Positions 1 to 8,568 of a DNA stretch of 64,000 nt are shown one piece after another. Each line of letters starts with the position of its first letter. Positions within the stretch are counted from its first letter, which is position 1. A program made the translations under genes and the position numbers. The notes below the pieces were generated by a model, which was given only the letters and a program-made list of their open reading frames with translations, searched no databases and was not told the origin of the DNA. The stretch is from positions 1 to 64,000 of the forward strand of contig QEVO01000007.1 of the NCBI GenBank assembly GCA_003577275.1, given 5' to 3'. This DNA comes from Pseudomonadota bacterium (GTDB lineage: Bacteria; Pseudomonadota; Alphaproteobacteria; Sphingomonadales; Govanellaceae).

Positions 1-101
<101 letters not shown>

Positions 102-169
102 CTAGCCACTTTCCGTTGTTTAGCGCCAAAAATCCTAGTTCTGCCGTTCGCCCGACCCAGAGCCATAAC

Positions 170-243
170 TGGAGCGGGTGATGGGAATCGAACCCACGTC
201 ACCTGCTTGGAAGGCAGGGGCTCTACCATTGAGCTACACCCGC
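170..243 (-). tRNA. tRNA-Gly (anticodon TCC)
   Basis: The reverse complement folds as a complete cloverleaf with acceptor GCGGGTG, anticodon loop CTTCCAA, T-loop GGTTCGATTCC and an encoded CCA end (170-172). Anticodon TCC gives glycine. It lies between tRNA-Tyr and tuf on the same strand. Confidence 0.97.
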
Positions 244-271
244 GTGGCCTATAGGCCCTACCGCAAGGCAG

Positions 272-357
272 TGGTGGAGGGGGAAGGATTCGAACCTTCG
301 TAGGGAAAACCCGGCAGATTTACAGTCTGCTGCCATTGACCGCTCGGCCACCCCTCC
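272..357 (-). tRNA. tRNA-Tyr (anticodon GTA)
   Basis: An 86-nt class II tRNA with a long variable arm. The reverse complement starts GGAGGGGTGGCCGAGCGG, has anticodon loop CTGTAAA (GTA, tyrosine) and T-arm GGTTCGAATCC, and ends in an encoded CCA. It is first in the leftward unit tRNA-Tyr, tRNA-Gly, tuf. Confidence 0.97.
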
Positions 358-400
358 GCTTTGTACCGCCCGGAAGTTCCCGGCTGCTCGCGGAAGTGCC

Positions 401-429
401 GGACTATCAACATTCGCAACGGCGGTCAA
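401..429 (-). promoter_or_regulatory. Candidate sigma-70 promoter of the tRNA-Tyr/tRNA-Gly/tuf unit
   Basis: On the minus strand TTGACC (429-424) is followed after 17 bp by TAGTCC (406-401). This would start transcription about 40 nt before tRNA-Tyr. The -35 box is good and the -10 box weak, so this is a guess from position and spacing. Confidence 0.4.
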
Positions 430-532
430 CCGCAAAACGGGACAGACGCTTGATTTGTCCCACGATCAGCAGCAGCCGGCTTATCTGCAATAGCCCTTGC
501 ACCCTTTGCCGGCGCGGAATATACGGGCCTTG

Positions 533-1357
533 ATGAACAAAGGCAAGCGACACCACGGGGCTTCTCGCCCCCCCGGCAAGCCCTTGGGCGGGCGTGAAAA
601 ATCGCCCCCTCGCAGCAGCCTGCCGGGGGTCTGGTTTTATGGCCATCACGCGGTGGCGGCGGCGCTCGTCAATCCGCGTCGGACGGTGCTGTCGCTTACC
701 GCCACCCGCAGCGCTTTGGACGCCTTGTCCGAGGCCGCCCGCGCCGCCCTGGCGCGCCGCCGCTTGAGCGCCGAGCCGGTGGAAGCGGACGTGATCAATC
801 GGCTTTTCCCCGACAGCAGCGTGCACCAGGGGATCGCCGCCCGCGTCGAGCCCCTGCCCGCCGGCAGCCTGGAGGATGTGCCGGCCATCCTCAACCTGGA
901 AGCGCCGGCGATCGTGGTGGTGCTCGACCAGGTGACTGATCCTCACAACGTCGGCGCCATCATGCGCTCAGCCGCCGCCTTCGGGGCCGTCGCCCTGATC
1001 ACCACCGACCGCCATGCCCCGGGCGAAAGCGCGGTGTTGGCCAAGGCCGCCTCGGGGGCCTTGGAAGCCCTGCCCTGGGTGCGGGTGGTCAACCTGGCGC
1101 GCGCGCTGGATGACTTGACCGACCATGGCTTCTGGCGGGTCGGCCTCGACGGCCAGGCCAAGCCGTGCCTGCATGAGATCGATCCCGGCCGGCGGGTGGC
1201 GCTGGTGCTGGGGGCGGAAGGCGAAGGCCTGCGCCACGGCACCCAGGCCCATTGCGACCTGATGGCCCACCTGCCCATCGCGTCGGCCGTGGAAAGCCTG
1301 AACGTGTCCAACGCCGCCGCGGTGGCGCTTTATGAGCTTGCCCGGCAGCGGGATTAG
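533..1357 (+). CDS. rlmB: 23S rRNA (guanosine-2'-O)-methyltransferase RlmB / TrmH family
   Basis: A 274-residue SpoU-class methyltransferase. RlmB methylates the 2'-O of G2251 in 23S rRNA. After a basic N-terminal tail comes the substrate-binding region (about 32-110), then the knotted SPOUT domain. The three family motifs are present: DPHNVGAIMRSA (136-147), LVLGAEGEGL (224-233) and ESLNVSNAAAV (254-264). ATG at 533 was preferred over an in-frame TTG at 497 because the extra 12 residues match nothing in the family. Its last codons lie in a 30-bp sequence repeated exactly at 2060-2089, so this C-terminus was probably supplied by the event that brought in the neighbouring toxin-antitoxin pair. 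Confidence 0.93.
   Translation: MNKGKRHHGASRPPGKPLGGREKSPPRSSLPGVWFYGHHAVAAALVNPRRTVLSLTATRSALDALSEAARAALARRRLSAEPVEADVINRLFPDSSVHQGIAARVEPLPAGSLEDVPAILNLEAPAIVVVLDQVTDPHNVGAIMRSAAAFGAVALITTDRHAPGESAVLAKAASGALEALPWVRVVNLARALDDLTDHGFWRVGLDGQAKPCLHEIDPGRRVALVLGAEGEGLRHGTQAHCDLMAHLPIASAVESLNVSNAAAVALYELARQRD
1317..1346. repeat. 30-bp direct repeat, copy 1 (inside rlmB 3' end)
   Basis: Identical over 30 bp to 2060-2089 and in the same orientation. The two copies bracket the toxin-antitoxin genes. Here the repeat encodes the final residues AVALYELAR of rlmB before QRD and the stop. Confidence 0.9.
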
Positions 1358-1377
1358 CGCCTTCCAGACAAAACTCA

Positions 1378-1405
1378 TTGCCATCCTACGTCATTGACGT
1401 ATATT
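1378..1405 (+). promoter_or_regulatory. Promoter with embedded 15-bp palindromic operator for the toxin-antitoxin operon
   Basis: A perfect inverted repeat TACGTCA-T-TGACGTA occupies 1387-1401. It lies between a possible -35 TTGCCA (1378-1383) and a -10 TATATT (1400-1405) spaced by 16 bp. The toxin ATG at 1412 then falls at about the transcription start, suggesting a leaderless mRNA. The palindrome is the natural binding site for the downstream HTH antitoxin. The palindrome is observed; its role is inferred. Confidence 0.6.
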
Positions 1406-1411
1406 GGATAT

Positions 1412-1786
1412 ATGCAGACGGTCATCGAAACGTCCGAGTATCTGGCCAGAGCCAAGGACGTTGGACTTGATGACGCTGAGCGCGCCCAGGTAGTGGATTT
1501 CTTGGCGGCGCATCCACTGGCCGGAGACGAGATCCCTGGGACAGGAGGGGCGCGCAAGGTGCGGTTTGCCGGACGCGGCAAAGGCAAAAGCGGCGGCTAT
1601 CGGGTGGTAACTTACTTTGGCGGGGCTGATATCCCTTTGTTCCTGTTGACGGTCTACGCCAAGGGTGAGAAAGCCAATCTGTCTCAGGCCGAGCGCAATG
1701 CTCTGAAACGGCTGCTGTCGAGCCTGGCCAAGACGTATAGAAGTGGAGTAGCGAACAATGTCAAAAGTCGGCCAAAGCATCCTTAA
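1412..1786 (+). CDS. RelE/HigB-like toxin of a type II toxin-antitoxin pair
   Basis: A 124-residue protein. The core segment [20 protein letters not shown] followed by YRVVTYF and a [14 protein letters not shown] strand is typical of the RelE-like HigB2 subgroup, which cleave mRNA on the ribosome. The C-terminal basic helix (about 88-108) also fits. The start is taken as ATG 1412; an in-frame TTG at 1394 lies inside the operator. The gene overlaps the following HTH antitoxin gene by 29 bp, giving the toxin-first order of HigBA-type pairs. The pair is bracketed by direct repeats of the rlmB 3' end, a sign of acquisition. Confidence 0.85.
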   Translation: MQTVIETSEYLARAKDVGLDDAERAQVVDFLAAHPLAGDEIPGTGGARKVRFAGRGKGKSGGYRVVTYFGGADIPLFLLTVYAKGEKANLSQAERNALKRLLSSLAKTYRSGVANNVKSRPKHP

Positions 1787-2054
1787 GGGAGCTGAGGAAG
1801 CCCTTGCCATTGCCCAAGGCACGGCAAAGGAAGGAACCTATCGCGTGCACGTACCGGCAAGGGTGGACGTGCGGGCGATCCGCCGTAAGTTGGGCCTCAG
1901 TCAAAGCGCTTTTGCCGCCCGATTTGGTTTCAGCCCCCGCACCATTCAGGAATGGGAGCAGGGCCGACGCCAGCCCGAGGGAGCGGCACGCGCCTTCCTG
2001 GCGGTGATCGGCTATGCGCCCGACGTGGTGAACAAAGCCTTGAGCGCTAGATAA
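1758..2054 (+). CDS. XRE-family (HigA2-like) antitoxin
   Basis: A 98-residue protein with a C-terminal helix-turn-helix (about residues 43-75: [19 protein letters not shown], then [12 protein letters not shown]). Residues 1-40 probably contact the toxin. It should neutralise the RelE-like toxin whose gene it overlaps, and repress the shared promoter through the palindrome at 1387-1401. The start codon lies 29 bp inside the toxin gene, so translation is coupled. The family call rests on the HTH and the gene order. Confidence 0.88.
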   Translation: MSKVGQSILKGAEEALAIAQGTAKEGTYRVHVPARVDVRAIRRKLGLSQSAFAARFGFSPRTIQEWEQGRRQPEGAARAFLAVIGYAPDVVNKALSAR

Positions 2055-2059
2055 TGCCC

Positions 2060-2089
2060 CCGCGGTGGCGCTTTATGAGCTTGCCCGGC
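2060..2089. repeat. 30-bp direct repeat, copy 2 (displaced rlmB 3' end)
   Basis: An exact copy of 1317-1346. In frame it reads AVALYELAR followed by RGD and a TGA stop (2098-2100). That is a second, slightly different ending of RlmB left downstream of the toxin-antitoxin genes. It has no start codon and is best read as the original rlmB terminus displaced by the insertion. Confidence 0.85.
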
Positions 2090-2153
2090 GCGGTGATTGA
2101 TGATTAATTTGCGCCCGACCCATCGTGAGGGCCTGTATACTTAAGCCCTCTAG

Positions 2154-2229
2154 GCCGGTTTAGCTCAGTTGGTAGAGCAGCGGTTTTGTAAACCGAAGGT
2201 CGGGGGTTCAAGTCCCTCAACCGGCACCA
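2154..2229 (+). tRNA. tRNA-Thr (anticodon TGT)
   Basis: A 76-nt cloverleaf with acceptor GCCGGTT, D-arm AGCTCAGTTGGTAGAGC, anticodon loop TTTGTAA (TGT, threonine), T-arm GGGTTCAAGTCCC and encoded CCA. It lies just downstream of the duplicated rlmB end. Confidence 0.97.
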
Positions 2230-2251
2230 AAAAAACAAAGTGAGCCCGACC

Positions 2252-3025
2252 ATGCCCCTCGATATCGTGCAAATTCCCGTCCTTAGCGACAATTATGTTT
2301 ATCTCGTCCGCGACCCCAAGAGCGACAAGACGGCGGTGGTCGACCCGGCGGTGGCTGAGCCGGTATTGCAGGAGCTCAACAAACGCGGCTGGGTGCTGAC
2401 CCATATCTTGAACACCCATCACCACGGCGACCATGTGGGCGCCAACGAAGAATTAAAGCGCCTGACCGGCTGCACCATCGTCGGGCCCCGCGCCGACCGT
2501 GACCGCATCCCCGGCATCGACATCGCGGTCGGTGATGGCGAGAGCTATTTTCTTGGCAGCGCGGAAGCCAAGGTGTTCGACGTGCCGGCTCACACCCGCG
2601 GCCATATCGCCTATTGGTTCGCTGATGACAAGGCGCTGTTTTGCGGCGATACCTTGTTTGCCCTCGGCTGCGGCCGGCTGTTTGAAGGCACGCCGCAGCA
2701 ATTGTGGACCTCGTTGTCGAAGTTCCTGGCGCTGCCCGACGACACCCGCGTCTATTGCGCCCATGAATACACCGAGTCCAACGGCCGCTTCGCGCTTGCC
2801 ATAGAGCCCGGCAACGCCGCGCTGCAAGCGCGCATGAACGAGGTGCGGCGCCAGCGCGAGAAGAACTTGCCCACCGTGCCATCCACATTGGCGGAGGAAA
2901 AAGCCACCAATCCGTTCCTGCGCCCCGACAGCCCGGAAATTCAAAAAAGCGTCGGCCTGCCCGGCGGCGATCTCGTGGCGGTGCTCGGCAAAACCCGCGC
3001 CCTTAAGGACGAGTTTCGCGGTTAA
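2252..3025 (+). CDS. gloB: Hydroxyacylglutathione hydrolase (glyoxalase II)
   Basis: A 257-residue metallo-beta-lactamase-fold enzyme. It hydrolyses S-D-lactoylglutathione to D-lactate and glutathione, the second step of methylglyoxal detoxification. The dinuclear metal motif THHHGDH is at residues 55-61. Further ligands are in PAHTRGH and CGDTLF, and the C-terminal glutathione-binding region includes CAHEYT and NPFLR. The ATG at 2252 starts at the family's typical N-terminus; a GTG at 2240 would add only four residues. The 3' end overlaps the convergent symporter gene by 23 bp. Confidence 0.95.
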   Translation: MPLDIVQIPVLSDNYVYLVRDPKSDKTAVVDPAVAEPVLQELNKRGWVLTHILNTHHHGDHVGANEELKRLTGCTIVGPRADRDRIPGIDIAVGDGESYFLGSAEAKVFDVPAHTRGHIAYWFADDKALFCGDTLFALGCGRLFEGTPQQLWTSLSKFLALPDDTRVYCAHEYTESNGRFALAIEPGNAALQARMNEVRRQREKNLPTVPSTLAEEKATNPFLRPDSPEIQKSVGLPGGDLVAVLGKTRALKDEFRG

Positions 3026-4232
3026 TCGCCGGCAAAAAACGATGCAGCACCGCCGCGCCCACGGCGTCGCCCCACACGTTGACCGTGGTGCGGAAGCGAT
3101 CGAGAAACCAGTCCACGGATAAGAGCAATCCAATGCCCTCCAGCGGTAGCCCTACCGCTTTCAGTACGATCACCATGGTGACGAGCCCAGCCTCGGGAAT
3201 GCCGGCGGCGCCAATGGCGGCCAAGGTCGCGGTAAGGAAGACGATGACCTGCGCGCCCAGCGACAGATCAATACCATAAGCCTGGGCGATGAACAGTGCG
3301 GCGCAGGCTTCATAAAGGGCAGTGCCGTTCATGTTGACGGTGGAGCCCAAGGGAATGACGAAGCGCACCGCCCGCTGATCAACGCCTGCTTCGGTCGCGC
3401 ATTCCATGGTCAAGGGCAGCGTCGCCGACGAGCTTGCCGTGCCGAAGGCGGTCAGCAGCGCCCGCAGCATGTCGATGATAAAGCCGATGCCGCGCCGCGC
3501 CACCACCATCAGGATAAGAATCAACAGCGCCGTATGGATGCCAAGTCCGGTCAGCACCGTCAGCACATGCATCCCCACCGCCGTCAATTCAGCAATGAAG
3601 GCGTCGCCGCCGCCGGCCCGTCCCAGCCGCGCGGCGATGAGCGCAAAGATGCCCAGGGGCGCGAAATACATGAACCAGGTGACGAGCTTCATCATCGCCT
3701 CATTGAGGCCGTTGAAGAAACCGATCACCGGCTCGCCAGTCTTGCCCAGGGTAGTCAGCGCCGCCGACAGCAGGATAGAGAACAGAATGAGCGGCAATAA
3801 ATCCATCTCTGCCGCCGACGCCACCAGATTGGGGCTGACCAGCGACAGCAGTATATCCGAAACCCCCACCTCGCCCTTGGCGGCCAGCGACTCGACATCC
3901 GCAGCAGCGCCCAGGATCACCCCCTCACCAGGCTTGATCAGATTTACCACCACAAGGCCGACAGTCACCGCCAACGCGGTAGTGGCAAGGAAATACCCTA
4001 CGGTGATGGCGCCGATGCGCCCGAGCTTGCGGATATCGCCCAAGGACGCCACGCCGCTGACCACCGCGGCGACGATCAACGGCAGAATCAGCATTTTCAG
4101 GCCATTCAAGAACAGCTTGCCAAGCCACTCCACCGCCATCATGGCCGGGCCATAGACCCAGCCCATCAGTCCGCCGGCGATAACGGCGACGATGATAGCG
4201 ACCAAGAGCATGATCGCGTGCTTGTGAGGCAT
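3003..4232 (-). CDS. Dicarboxylate/amino acid:cation symporter (DAACS family)
   Basis: A 409-residue inner-membrane secondary transporter of the GltP/DctA/SstT family. These move glutamate, aspartate or C4-dicarboxylates with Na+ or H+. Many hydrophobic helices are visible. The family signatures are the serine-rich hairpin [19 protein letters not shown] and the [15 protein letters not shown] motif that forms the substrate/Na+ site. The ATG at 4232 has a GGGGGAG ribosome site 9 nt upstream. The substrate cannot be assigned from these motifs. It is divergent from msrB, sharing a 71-bp intergenic region. Confidence 0.93.
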   Translation of the reverse strand: MPHKHAIMLLVAIIVAVIAGGLMGWVYGPAMMAVEWLGKLFLNGLKMLILPLIVAAVVSGVASLGDIRKLGRIGAITVGYFLATTALAVTVGLVVVNLIKPGEGVILGAAADVESLAAKGEVGVSDILLSLVSPNLVASAAEMDLLPLILFSILLSAALTTLGKTGEPVIGFFNGLNEAMMKLVTWFMYFAPLGIFALIAARLGRAGGGDAFIAELTAVGMHVLTVLTGLGIHTALLILILMVVARRGIGFIIDMLRALLTAFGTASSSATLPLTMECATEAGVDQRAVRFVIPLGSTVNMNGTALYEACAALFIAQAYGIDLSLGAQVIVFLTATLAAIGAAGIPEAGLVTMVIVLKAVGLPLEGIGLLLSVDWFLDRFRTTVNVWGDAVGAAVLHRFLPAINRETRP

Positions 4233-4303
4233 TTATGATTTCTCCCCCGATACGGACGCGATATGATGGCGGCTCCAGCGCAGAGGAACAAGGGAAAAGC
4301 ACC

Positions 4304-4702
4304 ATGACGACAAAGCTCGAAAAATCCGACAGCGAATGGCAATCGTGCTTAAGCGCCGATGAATACGCCGTCACCCGCTGCGGCGGCACCGAGCGGGCAT
4401 TCACCGGCCGCTATTGGAACACCAAGACGCCGGGGGTCTACCATTGCGTATGCTGCCATGAGCCCTTGTTTTCATCGGAAACCAAGTACGATTCCGGCAG
4501 CGGCTGGCCGAGTTTCTGGGCGCCGGTGAGCCCACAGGCGCTGAGCGTCCGCACCGATACCAGCCATGGCATGGTGCGCGACGAAGTAGTGTGCGCCAAA
4601 TGCGATGCCCATCTCGGCCATGTCTTCCCCGACGGGCCGCAGCCTACCGGCTTGCGCTATTGCATGAACTCGGCGGCGCTGGAGTTGAAGGAGAAGGCCT
4701 AA
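4304..4702 (+). CDS. msrB: Peptide-methionine (R)-S-oxide reductase
   Basis: A 132-residue MsrB that reduces the R-epimer of methionine sulfoxide in proteins. Both zinc CxxC pairs are present (C48/C51 in CVCC, C97/C100 in CAKC), as is the catalytic cysteine C120 in RYCMNS. The GSGWPSFW and [10 protein letters not shown] motifs are typical. The ATG at 4304 follows the ribosome site AAGGG. There is no fused MsrA domain. The 3' end overlaps the convergent small gene at 4699 by 4 bp. Confidence 0.96.
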   Translation: MTTKLEKSDSEWQSCLSADEYAVTRCGGTERAFTGRYWNTKTPGVYHCVCCHEPLFSSETKYDSGSGWPSFWAPVSPQALSVRTDTSHGMVRDEVVCAKCDAHLGHVFPDGPQPTGLRYCMNSAALELKEKA

Positions 4703-4887
4703 GCCGCATTGAAATAGCGGTCGACTTCGGCCCTGATCACCGTGCGGTCCTTGACATAAACCCCCAATCGGCCATCCAGCACATGATAGGCCATGGTGCG
4801 GTCGCGGGGACGTACATGGCGCAACAGCACGCGCGCCACCCGGCGCACGCCATCGTGATCATAATCCATTGTTGCCAATCCCTTCAT
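4699..4887 (-). CDS. Small protein of unknown function behind a ribosome-binding-site hairpin
   Basis: A predicted 62-residue protein ([20 protein letters not shown]...) ending [12 protein letters not shown] do not recognise the family. It is rich in Arg, Asp and Val and has no signal peptide or membrane helix. ATG 4887 was chosen because AAGGAG (4902-4897) lies 9 nt upstream. An in-frame upstream ATG at 4914 lies in the loop of the hairpin at 4893-4928 and has no ribosome site. It sits downstream of the DUF885 gene on the same strand, so it could be read through that gene's end. Confidence 0.55.
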   Translation of the reverse strand: MKGLATMDYDHDGVRRVARVLLRHVRPRDRTMAYHVLDGRLGVYVKDRTVIRAEVDRYFNAA

Positions 4888-4892
4888 GGCAA

Positions 4893-4928
4893 AACACTCC
4901 TTGGCTTTTTTCATCGCCAAGGAGTGTT
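4893..4928 (-). promoter_or_regulatory. 13-bp perfect hairpin sequestering a Shine-Dalgarno site (or DUF885 terminator)
   Basis: On the minus strand the arms 4928-4916 and 4905-4893 pair perfectly over 13 bp around a 10-nt A-rich loop. The 3' arm contains the AAGGAG used by the small gene starting at 4887, and it is followed by TTTT. It could block ribosome access, terminate DUF885 transcription, or both. Confidence 0.6.
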
Positions 4929-4947
4929 GCACGGGAAGGTTACAGTT

Positions 4948-6804
4948 TTAAGAAGCTGATTGCTTCACACTGGCGACCCAGTCATTGACCACTTCTTCCA
5001 GGACCGTGAGCGGCAGCGCGCCGCCTTTGAGCACGGTGTCATGATAGGCCCGGATGTCAAAGCGATCGCCCAGCTCCTGGCGCGCCTTCTCCCGCAAAGT
5101 CAAGAATTTCAACATGCCTATCTTATAAGCAGTCGCCTGCCCCGGATAGACGATGTAGCGCTCCACTTCGCGGGTGATATCGCCCACCGGGAACGGCGTG
5201 TTTTGCACCAGGTAGTCGATGGTCTGCTGGCGCGTCCAGCGCTTGGCGTGAATGCCGGTATCAACCACCAGCCGCGCCGCCCGCCAGATTTCATAAGACA
5301 GCCGCCCGAAGTCGTCATAAGGATCCTGGTAAAGTCCGATTTCCTTGGGCAACAGCTCGGCATAAAGCCCCCAGCCCTCGATATAGGCGGTGAAATCCGC
5401 GACCTTGCGGAATTCGGGAATGCCTTGCAGTTCCTGCGCGATGGCGATCTGCATGTGATGGCCGGGAATGGCTTCGTGATAGACCAGCGCCGGCAGTGTG
5501 TTTTTGGGCATCTGGCGCATGTCGGACAGGTTTTCATAGTAGATGCCGGGACGGCTGCCATCCATTGCCGGCTGTTGGTAGAACGCCGTCGCCGAACCGC
5601 TTTCGCGGAACGCCTCCACCCGCTTGACGATCACGTCGGCCTTGGGCTTGGTAATGAACATCTCGTCAAGACGGCCTTTGATCTCGTCCAGCAGTTTCAC
5701 CGTCAGATCCATGTACGCCTGCCGGCCGGCATCGGTATTGGGATAGAAGAAACGATCGTCGGTGGTGACGAACTTGAAGAAGTCCTGCAAGCTGCCGTTG
5801 AAGCCGACCTTGGTCTTGATCGCTTCCATTTCCTGATGGATGCGCGCCACTTCGCGAAGACCTAAGTCATGCAGTTCTTCCGCCGTCATATTGGTAGTGG
5901 TGTAATGGCGCAACTGGTAGGCGTAAAAATCAGCGCCATCGGGAAGCTTCCACACGCCATCGTCGGCGGTGGCTTTGGGCTGGATATCAAGCAGCGCCGC
6001 GATCACGGCGTCATAACCGGGCTTGACCGAATTTTTCAACGCCGACTCCGCCGCCGCAATCAGCCGCTCTTTCTCCTGCGGCGTAATATCCAACGCACCC
6101 ACCTTGGTTTTGATGTCCTCCAGGAAGGGACTGTCGGCCGGCCCTTTGTCAAAGGGGCGGCCAGTAATCACGTTGCGCGACTGCTCCAAGGTCATGGGGA
6201 AGACGAACTGCGGTGGAATGACGCCTTTTTCGGCGCGCAGACGAAGGCCTTTGGCCACTTCGCCAAAGAATTCCTTCATGGCGTTCAAGCGCGAAATATA
6301 GGCTTCGGCATCGGCGACGGAGGCGACGCCATGGGCGGTAATGAGCAACGCTGGAATATCCGTGTGCCAGCCGAACATCTGATTAACGGTATAGTCATGG
6401 TGCCGCCAACGATCGCCCTCGATCTCATCCTTGGCGAGATGCTCAAAAATCTTGTAACTGAGCGCCGCATCGGCATCGAGCTTGGCGACGTCGAATTCCT
6501 TGTGCAGCCGATCCAGATCCTGGCGCACCAAAGCGATGTCTTCATCCTGGCGCGCTTCGCTGATGTCGTCGAGCTTATCGTAATCGTCCTTGCGCCCGAG
6601 ATAGGTCTGGAAGATCGGGCTGCGCTTGACGTCACGTTCGAAAACCTCGGCAAAGAAGGCATTCAGCCGGGCCGATTCGCTCTTGATTTCCTCGGCCGTT
6701 GGCGTGGCCTGCACCGGCGCGCTTTCCTTGCCGCAAGCGGCAAGGCCGAGCGCCAGGGCGGTGGCGGCCGCCCAAATAGCCATGCGAAGGTCAAACTTTT
6801 TCAT
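4948..6804 (-). CDS. DUF885 family lipoprotein (metallopeptidase-like)
   Basis: A 618-residue exported protein. The N-terminus MKKFDLRMAIWAAATALALG leads to the lipobox LAAC, so it is probably a lipoprotein anchored at about Cys25. The body matches DUF885 proteins, with VYHEAIPGHHMQIAIAQEL holding the HExxxxHH-like metal motif and an AYIEGWGLYAE element typical of the family. These are predicted zinc peptidases whose substrates are mostly unknown. The ATG at 6804 was preferred over an upstream TTG because it begins the signal peptide and follows AAGGGA. Confidence 0.88.
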   Translation of the reverse strand: MKKFDLRMAIWAAATALALGLAACGKESAPVQATPTAEEIKSESARLNAFFAEVFERDVKRSPIFQTYLGRKDDYDKLDDISEARQDEDIALVRQDLDRLHKEFDVAKLDADAALSYKIFEHLAKDEIEGDRWRHHDYTVNQMFGWHTDIPALLITAHGVASVADAEAYISRLNAMKEFFGEVAKGLRLRAEKGVIPPQFVFPMTLEQSRNVITGRPFDKGPADSPFLEDIKTKVGALDITPQEKERLIAAAESALKNSVKPGYDAVIAALLDIQPKATADDGVWKLPDGADFYAYQLRHYTTTNMTAEELHDLGLREVARIHQEMEAIKTKVGFNGSLQDFFKFVTTDDRFFYPNTDAGRQAYMDLTVKLLDEIKGRLDEMFITKPKADVIVKRVEAFRESGSATAFYQQPAMDGSRPGIYYENLSDMRQMPKNTLPALVYHEAIPGHHMQIAIAQELQGIPEFRKVADFTAYIEGWGLYAELLPKEIGLYQDPYDDFGRLSYEIWRAARLVVDTGIHAKRWTRQQTIDYLVQNTPFPVGDITREVERYIVYPGQATAYKIGMLKFLTLREKARQELGDRFDIRAYHDTVLKGGALPLTVLEEVVNDWVASVKQSAS

Positions 6805-6898
6805 CAGAATGTCCCTTTGGATGATTATTGAATGATTTTTCAAAAAAATTTTTGCCCAGCCTAGCGAATGCTTTGGCAAAAGCAAGTCCCCTTTTCAA

Positions 6899-6922
6899 GC
6901 CGCTCACGGGGTTGTGAGCGGC
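6899..6922. terminator. Hairpin downstream of the GFA gene
   Basis: Perfect 9-bp stem GCCGCTCAC/GTGAGCGGC with a 6-nt loop, just after the stop of the leftward GFA gene. No clear T-run follows on either strand, so it is a weak or factor-dependent terminator at best. Confidence 0.4.
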
Positions 6923-6926
6923 GTTC

Positions 6927-7295
6927 TTAGTCGATACCGATATGGAACCAGGGGATACGCTCGGCAGCAAAGGCCTGGTGGGTGGTGGGGAAGTTCTCGG
7001 GGTAGTCGAAGGTGGCTACCAACACGTGGATCTCGTTGGCCCATTTATCGCCTTGGTAGGTGAGCGACGTGCCGCAACGGCGGCAAAAGGTCCGCCGCAC
7101 CCCCGGCGAGGACTGGTAAACCGCAGGCGCACCCTTGATATAGCGAAAGGCCGCCGCCGGAAAGCAGGCAAAGGTCGCCACCACCGCGCCCACGGCGCGG
7201 CGGCAGCTTTCACAGTGGCAGTGGGCCGTCCGCAAGGGTGCGCCGTCGACCTCGTAGCGCACCGCGGCGCACAAACAGCCGCCTTGATCGCTCAT
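6927..7295 (-). CDS. GFA family (glutathione-dependent formaldehyde-activating-like) zinc protein
   Basis: A 122-residue protein of the CENP-V/GFA fold. Zinc ligands are visible as GGCLCAAVRYE, HCHCESCRRAVG and FCRRCGTSL. The fold binds zinc and sometimes thiol adducts, but most members have no proven reaction, so formaldehyde activation should not be assumed. It is a single gene downstream of the acyl-CoA dehydrogenase on the same strand, with a 45-bp gap. Confidence 0.88.
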   Translation of the reverse strand: MSDQGGCLCAAVRYEVDGAPLRTAHCHCESCRRAVGAVVATFACFPAAAFRYIKGAPAVYQSSPGVRRTFCRRCGTSLTYQGDKWANEIHVLVATFDYPENFPTTHQAFAAERIPWFHIGID

Positions 7296-7340
7296 CCGAG
7301 GGCCTCCGTCAAAGAAGCCGATGATAGCCTATGGACGGCG

Positions 7341-8546
7341 TTAGAGGTACTTCTTCAATTCCAGCTTGGCGATGGCTTCGCGGTGAACCTCATCGGGACC
7401 GTCGGCGAAGCGCAGCGTGCGGGCGTCGGCGTACATGCGGGCCAGCGGAAAGTCCTCCGACAGACCGGCCCCGCCATGGACCTGTATCGCCCGATCGATA
7501 ACCCGCAGCGCCAGATTGGGCGCTACCACCTTGATCATGGCGATCTCGGCTTTGGCCACTTTGTTGCCCACGGTGTCCATCATATGGGCGGCGCGCAATA
7601 CCAAGAGCCGCGCCTGATCGATCTCGATGCGCGAGTTGGCGATATCGGCCCGCACCGTGCCCATGTCGGCCAGCTTCTTGCCGAAGGCGACGCGGGATTG
7701 CGCCCGCTTGCACATATATTCCAGCGCCCGCTCGGCCTGGCCGATCAAGCGCATGCAATGATGGATACGCCCCGGCCCCAGGCGTCCTTGCGCGATCTCA
7801 AAGCCGCGGCCTTCGCCAAGCAGCATGTTCGATGCCGGCACGCGCACGTTTTTAAATTCAATCTCGGCATGGCCATGCGGCGCGTCATCGTCGCCGAACA
7901 CCGTCAACGGGCGGACGATGCGCACGCCCGGCGTCTCGGTGGGCACCAGGATCATCGAGTGTTGTTGATGTTTGGGAGCATCCCTGCTGCTGCGCCCGAG
8001 AACGATCATGATCTTGCAGCGATTGTCCGGCGCGCCGGTGATCCACCACTTGCGGCCGTTGATCACATAATGGTCGCCGTCGCGGCGTATTTCGCACGAG
8101 ATGTTGGTGGCGTCCGAGGAGGCGACATCAGGTTCCGTCATGGCGAAGGCGGAGCGTATTTTTCCCTCCAGAAGGGGTTTGAGCCACGCCGCTTTTTGCG
8201 CCTCGTTGCCGTAGCGCTCGATGGTTTCCATGTTGCCGGTGTCGGGCGCGTTGCAGTTAAACACCTCGGGCGCCCAATGGACGCGTCCCATGATCTCGCA
8301 CAGATGGGCGTATTCCAGATTGGTCAGCCCCGCCCCGCGCGAACTTTCGGGCAGGAACAGATTCCACAAGCCTTCGGCGCGGGCCTTGGCCTTCAAGTCC
8401 TCAATGAAGGCCGGGGTATCCCAGCGGTCGGCCAGGGCCGCATGCTCGCGCTTGCGCCGCGCCTCGTTGGGATAGATATGCTCGTCCATGAAGCGCTGAA
8501 GCTGGGCTTTCAGCGCCTCGACTCGCGGCGACAGCTGGAAATACAT
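7341..8546 (-). CDS. Acyl-CoA dehydrogenase family protein
   Basis: A 401-residue flavoprotein that oxidises acyl-CoA to trans-2-enoyl-CoA, passing electrons to ETF. The family signatures are [24 protein letters not shown] and the C-terminal [21 protein letters not shown], which contains the FAD-contacting and active-site region. It resembles the ACAD10/11-like branch that often takes long or unusual chains; the substrate is not predictable. It lies downstream of the FadJ-like and SDR genes with an 82-bp gap that contains an 18-bp TetR-like palindrome, so it probably has its own promoter. Confidence 0.93.
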   Translation of the reverse strand: MYFQLSPRVEALKAQLQRFMDEHIYPNEARRKREHAALADRWDTPAFIEDLKAKARAEGLWNLFLPESSRGAGLTNLEYAHLCEIMGRVHWAPEVFNCNAPDTGNMETIERYGNEAQKAAWLKPLLEGKIRSAFAMTEPDVASSDATNISCEIRRDGDHYVINGRKWWITGAPDNRCKIMIVLGRSSRDAPKHQQHSMILVPTETPGVRIVRPLTVFGDDDAPHGHAEIEFKNVRVPASNMLLGEGRGFEIAQGRLGPGRIHHCMRLIGQAERALEYMCKRAQSRVAFGKKLADMGTVRADIANSRIEIDQARLLVLRAAHMMDTVGNKVAKAEIAMIKVVAPNLALRVIDRAIQVHGGAGLSEDFPLARMYADARTLRFADGPDEVHREAIAKLELKKYL

Positions 8547-8568
8547 GGCGGTCCTCTCATACGATAGT

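Noticed and set aside
2060..2103. Possible small gene after the antitoxin
   Set aside because: The frame has no start; it is the displaced 3' end of rlmB.
4960..5865. Long plus-strand ORF (301 codons) opposite the DUF885 gene
   Set aside because: It lies fully antisense to a recognised lipoprotein gene, has no ribosome site and no family signature; it is a GC-rich shadow.
6942..8567. 541-codon plus-strand ORF
   Set aside because: Antisense to the GFA and acyl-CoA dehydrogenase genes, which carry clear motifs; high GC removes stops on the opposite strand.
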